A stretch of 9,645 nucleotides of DNA from Rubrobacter sp. (GTDB lineage Bacteria > Actinomycetota > Rubrobacteria > Rubrobacterales > Rubrobacteraceae), in the NCBI GenBank assembly GCA_013695335.1, contig JACDAR010000237.1, forward strand, positions 1 through 9,645. The letters are read 5' to 3'. The notes beneath the pieces were generated by a model that did not search any database, was not told the origin of the DNA, and saw nothing but the letters and a program-made list of their open reading frames with translations. A program made the translations under genes and the position numbers. This document shows, piece by piece, positions 6,006 to 9,645 of the stretch. How positions within the stretch are numbered: position 1 is the first letter of the stretch; every line of letters starts with the position of its first letter.

Positions 6006-6794
6006 ATGGAGAGAGAAAACAGCCCCAACGAGCGGCTCGCGGCCTGGAAGCGAGATCCAGGCTCCTCAGCAATCCTCACGGATATAGACGGCACGCTCGC
6101 CCCAATCGTCCCGACACCGGATATGTCCGAGGTTCCGGCGGATTTGAAGGAGATTCTCGGGCGGTTGAGCGGGGAGTATCTCCTTGTTGCCGGTATCAGC
6201 GGTCGAAAATCGGAAGACGCCAGGAAACTCATCGGGCTGGAAGACATAGTTTACTTCGGCAATCATGGGTTCGAGATCCTGCGCGACGGCGAGGTCGAGA
6301 TGATACCGGAGGCCCAGCCGTACCTGGAGAAGATCCAGGAACTCGAAAGCCACGCCCGCGAGGAACTGGAACCGCAAGGGGCTTTCATCGAGGAGAAGGG
6401 GATCACCGCGAGCATCCACTTCCGCAACGTCTCGAAGGAGATCGGGGGGCGGTGCGTGGAGTTCGTGAAGGCCGAGGGCGAGAGGCTGGGGCTGAGGATC
6501 ACGGTGGGCCGTGGCGTGGTCGAGGCGCGTCCCCCCATCCAGGCGGATAAAGGCAGCGCCACGCGGCGGCTAGTCCGAGAATACGGCCCGAAGCGGGCCA
6601 TGTTCCTCGGCGACGACACGACGGACCTCGACGCGTTCAGGGCGCTGGAGGGGCTGCGGGATGAAGGCGTGCTCGAGGAGATACTGCGCATCGGGGTCAA
6701 GAGCGACGAAGGACCGCCTGAGATAGCCTCAGAAGCGGATATCGTAGTGGACGGCGTTGAGGGCGTGGGCGAAATACTCGAAGCCTTGCTCTAG
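6006..6794 (+). CDS. otsB: Trehalose-6-phosphate phosphatase
   Basis: A cytoplasmic HAD-family phosphatase of 262 residues that converts trehalose 6-phosphate to trehalose, an osmo- and desiccation protectant. Motif I is DIDGTL with nucleophile D26 and acid/base D28. ISGRKSEDARKL (64-75) carries motif II. YFGNHGFE (83-90) and SIHFRN (136-141) are conserved OtsB blocks of the cap and substrate site. VVEARPP followed by DKGSA places the motif III lysine at K182. GDDTTDLDAF (202-211) is the metal-binding motif IV. Length is normal for OtsB. ATG 6006 has only a weak, distant AAGG (5988-5991) before it. It starts 41 bases after the carboxypeptidase and may be co-transcribed with it. The partner synthase OtsA is not in the window. 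Confidence 0.95.
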   Translation: MERENSPNERLAAWKRDPGSSAILTDIDGTLAPIVPTPDMSEVPADLKEILGRLSGEYLLVAGISGRKSEDARKLIGLEDIVYFGNHGFEILRDGEVEMIPEAQPYLEKIQELESHAREELEPQGAFIEEKGITASIHFRNVSKEIGGRCVEFVKAEGERLGLRITVGRGVVEARPPIQADKGSATRRLVREYGPKRAMFLGDDTTDLDAFRALEGLRDEGVLEEILRIGVKSDEGPPEIASEADIVVDGVEGVGEILEALL

Positions 6795-6910
6795 GCAAAA
6801 GCTTCTCATCCCGCCTGGGTATCTGATTCGCTGTCAAAGCGGTACACGATGCGGAATCAAGCATCCCTTGTTGTGACCGGACTTCCTTTCCTCTGTATTA
6901 TTCTCCGCGA

Positions 6911-6935
6911 TCCGCGCCGACGATACTGGCGCGGG
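6911..6935 (+). other. Hairpin in the leader of the MFS pseudogene
   Basis: CCGCGCC (6912-6918) and GGCGCGG (6928-6934) form a perfect 7-bp stem with a 9-base loop, extendable by one T-G pair, ending 20 bases before the ATG at 6955. No T-run follows, so it is not a terminator. A TATTAT at 6896-6901 just upstream may be a -10 box, but no well-spaced -35 was found. The rest of 6795-6954 holds nothing recognisable. Confidence 0.3.
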
Positions 6936-6954
6936 CATGGGAGACGAGGAGAGG

Positions 6955-8447
6955 ATGACTGCGGAATCTGGCTGGGGGACGGTTCTGCGGCGGATGCTCG
7001 GACCGTACGGCGTGCTCAGCGGCAACCGCAACCTGCAACTGCTCTCCGGGGGCAGGTGGTGTCGTCGTTCGGAGAGTGGATGTACACGCTATCGCTTGGC
7101 ATCCTCGCGTATGAGATCACGGGTTCCGCCACCGTCGTCGCCGTACTGACTTTCGCCAGGCTCCTTCCCTACGCGGCGCTGATGCCTTTCTTCGGGATAC
7201 TCGCAGACCGGGGCGATAGGAAAGTAGTGATGATAGTTGCGGATCTTGGCCGCTCCGCTTGTATGTTCGGCCTGCTTTTCGCTGGAACGGAAGGGAGGCT
7301 TTGGATCGCCTACCCGCTGGTGTTTCTGGCTACTACGTTTTCGAGCCTCTTCAAACCCGCGATGAGCGCGACGCTCCCAGCCATCGTCGGGGACGAGGAG
7401 AGGCTGGCCCAGGCGAACGGCATCTGGACCCAGATGGACTCTGTCTCTTTCGTACTCGGTCCGGCGCTCGGTGGCCTGCTCGCCCTGCTCGGCGCCGGAG
7501 TTGGCGTTCGCGATCAACGGCGCTTCCTTCCTCATCTCCGCCGCGACGCTCCTCCTCATCCACTTCCCGCCACGCGAAACGTTGGAGACAGAGGATGAGG
7601 AAGAAGGCTGACTTGCCGAGACGCTGGCTGGGTTTCGGTTTCGCTTCCGGGAGAACGAAGGCGTGCTTGCTGCCCTGACCGGGACGTGTGCCGGCCTCAC
7701 CTTCGTGGGCGGCGGTGTATGGACGCTCATCCTCGTTCTCTCTGATGAGGCTTTCGGGCTGGGGACTGAGGGGAGCGGCTTTTTGAACTCCGTCTACGGC
7801 GCGGGAGGGGTGGTTGGCGGGCTCCTGGCGGGTTACGTGGCGGCCAGGGTGCGGCTTGCGTCACCTGGAGTACCGCCGCATCTTGGGTAGTGTTCCTGCT
7901 GCTCGGGATCAGCCCTGCCGGAGTTCTGCCTTTCGTCATCCTTTTCGTCACTGGCGTACTCGACAAAGTGATGGACGTGAACGGCACCACGATCATCCAG
8001 CCCGGAACCCCCGAAAGACTGCTCGGCAGCGTCTTCGGGGCTTTCGAGGCTTCGGTCATAGCGGCGATGCTCGCTGTCGCGCTCGCCGTCGCCCCCCTGA
8101 TCGAACTTCTCGGCGCGCGCACCACCACCGTCGCGTTCGGCGTCGTTGGCGACAGGCTCTACATAGTGAAAGAAGGGGAGGCGGTGGTAGTGGCGCGGGG
8201 TGATAACGGTGGGGAGAAGGAACTCGCCACGCTCTCTAAAAACGACTACTTCGGGGAGATGGCGCTTCTAAGGGACGTGCCACGCACGGCTACCGTTCGC
8301 GCCAACGGTCCCATGGAACTCTACTCCCTGGAACGCGGGGACTTCCAGATGCTCCTGGAAAGCTCCGAAATCCTGAAGACCGCCATGATCGGGACCAGCG
8401 ACGCCCGCTACGTGGAGACCCAGAACAGCCTGCTGCTACGCCGGTAG
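6955..8447 (+). pseudogene. Broken MFS transporter fused to a cyclic-nucleotide-binding domain
   Basis: Pieces of one transporter lie in two frames in correct order. The N-terminus (from ATG 6955, ribosome-binding GAGGA at 6946-6950) runs to NRNLQLLSGG. The frame changes at a five-G run (7048-7052) and continues as QVVSSFGEWMYTLSLGILAY through RLLPYAALMPFFGILADRGD to about 7495. It changes again to AFAINGASFLISAATLLLIH, meets TGA at 7609-7611, and continues in the same frame (LAETLAGFRF... to VAARVRL). A third change near 7845-7865 leads to TAASWVVFLLLGISPAG. From 8148 on, GDRLYIVKEGEAVVV and NDYFGEMALLRDVPRTATV are the second half of a cNMP-binding domain with its phosphate-binding cassette. 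The end of helix 12, the linker and the first half of the cNMP domain are missing, suggesting an internal in-frame deletion. Intact family members are drug or metabolite exporters; the substrate here is unknown. Confidence 0.88.
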
Positions 8448-8529
8448 TAAATACTGGATGTAGACACGAGAAAGGAGCAAGACCCGAAAGCCCCGCCCCT
8501 CTTCTCCCCCAGAGGATTTCTCCTACCCT

Positions 8530-8898
8530 CTACCTCCACTTCTTGAAGCCTTGCGTGTCCTCCTCCCCCTGCTCCTCGACCCACCCTATCAACGCGTTCC
8601 ATCCCGAGGAGGACTCACTCCCACTCTCCCTCCGATGGGTCGTCGTAGCGGCGCCACTTCTTGTAGCCCCCTGTCTCCCCTCCCTGCGCAGACTCCAGGA
8701 TCGTCCCGAACATTGCCTGCTCTGTCTGGCTAAGGGAGCCCCGTGGAACTCCGCTAGCCTCCCTACGAAGGACTCTATCTCTTCGTGGGTTGGCCCCGTT
8801 TGCTGGTTCTCCTTTACTGCTCTTTCTCCTCCCTGTAGCCTGTGGGCTACCTCTAGGGTAGGGGCATCAGTGTAGGATCATCGATGTATCCTCGCCAT
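8530..8898 (-). pseudogene. Remnants of a small unrecognised gene with repeated G-x-KKWR endings
   Basis: The stretch 8448-8945 has no intact gene, but the minus strand shows protein-like pieces. From ATG 8898-8896 the frame reads MARIHR, a TGA at 8880-8878, then on in frame through TLEVAHRLQGGERAVKENQQ and EEIESFVGRLAEFHG to about 8740. A second frame then continues sensibly as SLSQTEQAMFGTILESAQ followed by GGETGGYKKWRRYDDPSEGEWE, with a stop at 8617-8615; an intact ATG sub-frame lies at 8713-8615. The first frame resumes with SSSGWNALIGWVEEQGEEDTQ and GFKKWR, ending at TAG 8532-8530. The two endings resemble each other (GYKKWR and GFKKWR after an acidic, Gly/Gln-rich stretch), suggesting an internal or tandem duplication. 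Family not recognised. It may be one broken gene or two tiny ones. The flank 8448-8529 holds nothing visible. Confidence 0.4.
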
Positions 8899-8945
8899 CA
8901 AGCGCTCAACACCCTCGCTGTTAAATACCCAACACCTTACGCAGT

Positions 8946-9644
8946 CTAGCGGGCGCGGCGTTCCAGGGCTTCCCCGTCGTGGATGGTAATGCGGTGTTTG
9001 CCGTCGACCGAGATCACGCCTCGCTTCCTGAAGTAGCCGAGAGCCTGGTTCACGCTCACCCGCGAGGCTCCGACGAGGGAAGCGAGGTCGCTCTGGGTGA
9101 GTCGCAGTGGGATGCAGATGTTCCCATCCGGGAGCCCCTCCCCGTACTCGCGGGCGAAGCCAAGTAGCTGGGCCGCGATGCGTCCCTGCACGTCGAGGAC
9201 TGACAGGGAACGGGCGTGGGTGTTGGCGAGCCTGAGCCTGCGGGAGAGAATGTTGGCGAGGTTGCGGGCGATGACTGGCGACTCATCCATGCCGGCGAGG
9301 AGGGTTCGGCGATCCATCCACAGGAACAAGGAGCGCTCCAGGGTGAGGACGTTGGCCGAGCGTCCGAGGCTGTCGGCGAGGCTCATCTCGCCCACCACCT
9401 CACCTGGTCCGAGGATGGCGATGATGATCTCCGCGCCGTCCGGGTCCGTCACGTAGACCTTGGCCGTGCCGGAGAGGATCGCGTATACGCCCTCGCCTGG
9501 CTCTTCGGCGCTGATGACGACGTTGGTGCCCGCCGGGAAGCTCCTCTCGTACAGCATGGGGAGCAGCTTGTCCATCTGATCCGGCGGCAGGCCCCGCAGC
9601 AGGGCTACCCTCTGGAGGACGCCGGGATCTATCCTGGCAGGCAC
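8946..9644 (-). CDS. Crp/Fnr-family transcriptional regulator (5' end at window edge)
   Basis: A 232-residue DNA-binding regulator. The N-terminal effector domain (about 10-120) has the beta-roll FPAGTNVVISAEEPGEGVYA and GTAKVYV. Its phosphate-binding cassette GEMSLADSLGRSANV (85-99) has the Glu86, Arg95 and Ser96 positions that contact cAMP phosphate in CRP, so a cyclic nucleotide is a reasonable effector. It lacks the N-terminal cysteines of Fnr. A long helix (about 125-145) leads to the Crp-type winged helix-turn-helix, with LTQSDLASLVGASRVSVNQA at about 182-201 and the wing GVISVDGKHRITIHD. GTG at 9644-9642 is the only start visible; one base remains before the edge, so the true start may lie outside. 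It faces the broken MFS gene convergently. Targets are unknown. Confidence 0.93.
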   Translation of the reverse strand: MPARIDPGVLQRVALLRGLPPDQMDKLLPMLYERSFPAGTNVVISAEEPGEGVYAILSGTAKVYVTDPDGAEIIIAILGPGEVVGEMSLADSLGRSANVLTLERSLFLWMDRRTLLAGMDESPVIARNLANILSRRLRLANTHARSLSVLDVQGRIAAQLLGFAREYGEGLPDGNICIPLRLTQSDLASLVGASRVSVNQALGYFRKRGVISVDGKHRITIHDGEALERRAR

Positions 9645-9645
9645 G

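Noticed and set aside
6817..6822. GGGTAT as a second sigma-B-type -10 box before the MFS pseudogene
   Set aside because: No GTTT-like -35 element lies at the right distance upstream.
7048..7052. Programmed ribosomal frameshifting at the G-run in the MFS gene
   Set aside because: Two further frame changes, a stop codon and a deletion in the same gene make decay the simpler explanation, and no stimulating structure with a slippery heptamer was evident.
7089..7730. Long minus-strand open frame (213 codons) antisense to the MFS pseudogene
   Set aside because: The plus strand carries clear transporter sequence throughout, and the antisense translation is low-complexity with no recognisable motif.
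8835..8850. Perfect hairpin GTAGCC-TGTG-GGCTAC as a terminator between convergent genes
   Set aside because: There is no T-run on either strand and it falls inside the minus-strand gene remnant; the stem is only 6 bp.
1..9645. CRISPR arrays, tRNA or rRNA genes, insertion sequences, integrases
   Set aside because: No regularly spaced direct repeats, cloverleaf-like sequence, transposase or integrase reading frame was seen.

Overview
This window looks like chromosomal DNA of a high-GC actinobacterium, most likely Rubrobacter or a close relative. That is an inference. It rests on GC-rich coding with many TTG and GTG starts, an Asp23/AmaP/DUF2273 cell-envelope cluster, and a rhodopsin whose functional residues match haloarchaeal bacteriorhodopsin, a combination known from Rubrobacter. 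No database search was possible.

Layout. (1) 1-57 is the tail of an upstream membrane protein. (2) 200-1567 is an NCS2 (AzgA-type) purine permease with a plausible promoter and a hairpin at its end. (3) 1576-4175 is an envelope-stress operon: a GlsB/YeaQ-type small membrane protein, an Asp23/Gls24 protein, a short second Asp23-like protein, two tandem two-helix AmaP-like membrane anchors, and a DUF2273 small membrane protein. Genes are tightly packed, two junctions overlap, and a sequence resembling a sigma-B/sigma-F stress promoter lies just upstream. (4) 4249-4965 is a bacteriorhodopsin-type proton pump with its own promoter candidate, closed by a strong intrinsic terminator. (5) 5090-5965 is a membrane-anchored VanY-type D,D-carboxypeptidase, followed by a trehalose-6-phosphate phosphatase (6006-6794).

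(6) 6955-8898 is a decayed block. An MFS transporter once fused to a C-terminal cyclic-nucleotide-binding domain is broken by three frameshifts, a stop codon and an apparent internal deletion. On the opposite strand, 8530-8898 holds remnants of a small unrecognised gene with a repeated G-x-KKWR ending. (7) 8946-9644 (minus) is a Crp/Fnr-family regulator whose 5' end lies at the window edge.

Together the intact genes fit coping with envelope and osmotic stress (Asp23 scaffold, peptidoglycan trimming, trehalose), light-driven proton pumping and purine uptake. The most interesting items are the duplicated Asp23/AmaP operon with its stress-type promoter, the missing conventional start codon of its first gene, the complete bacteriorhodopsin residue set, the broken MFS-cNMP fusion, and the small minus-strand gene with the repeated motif.
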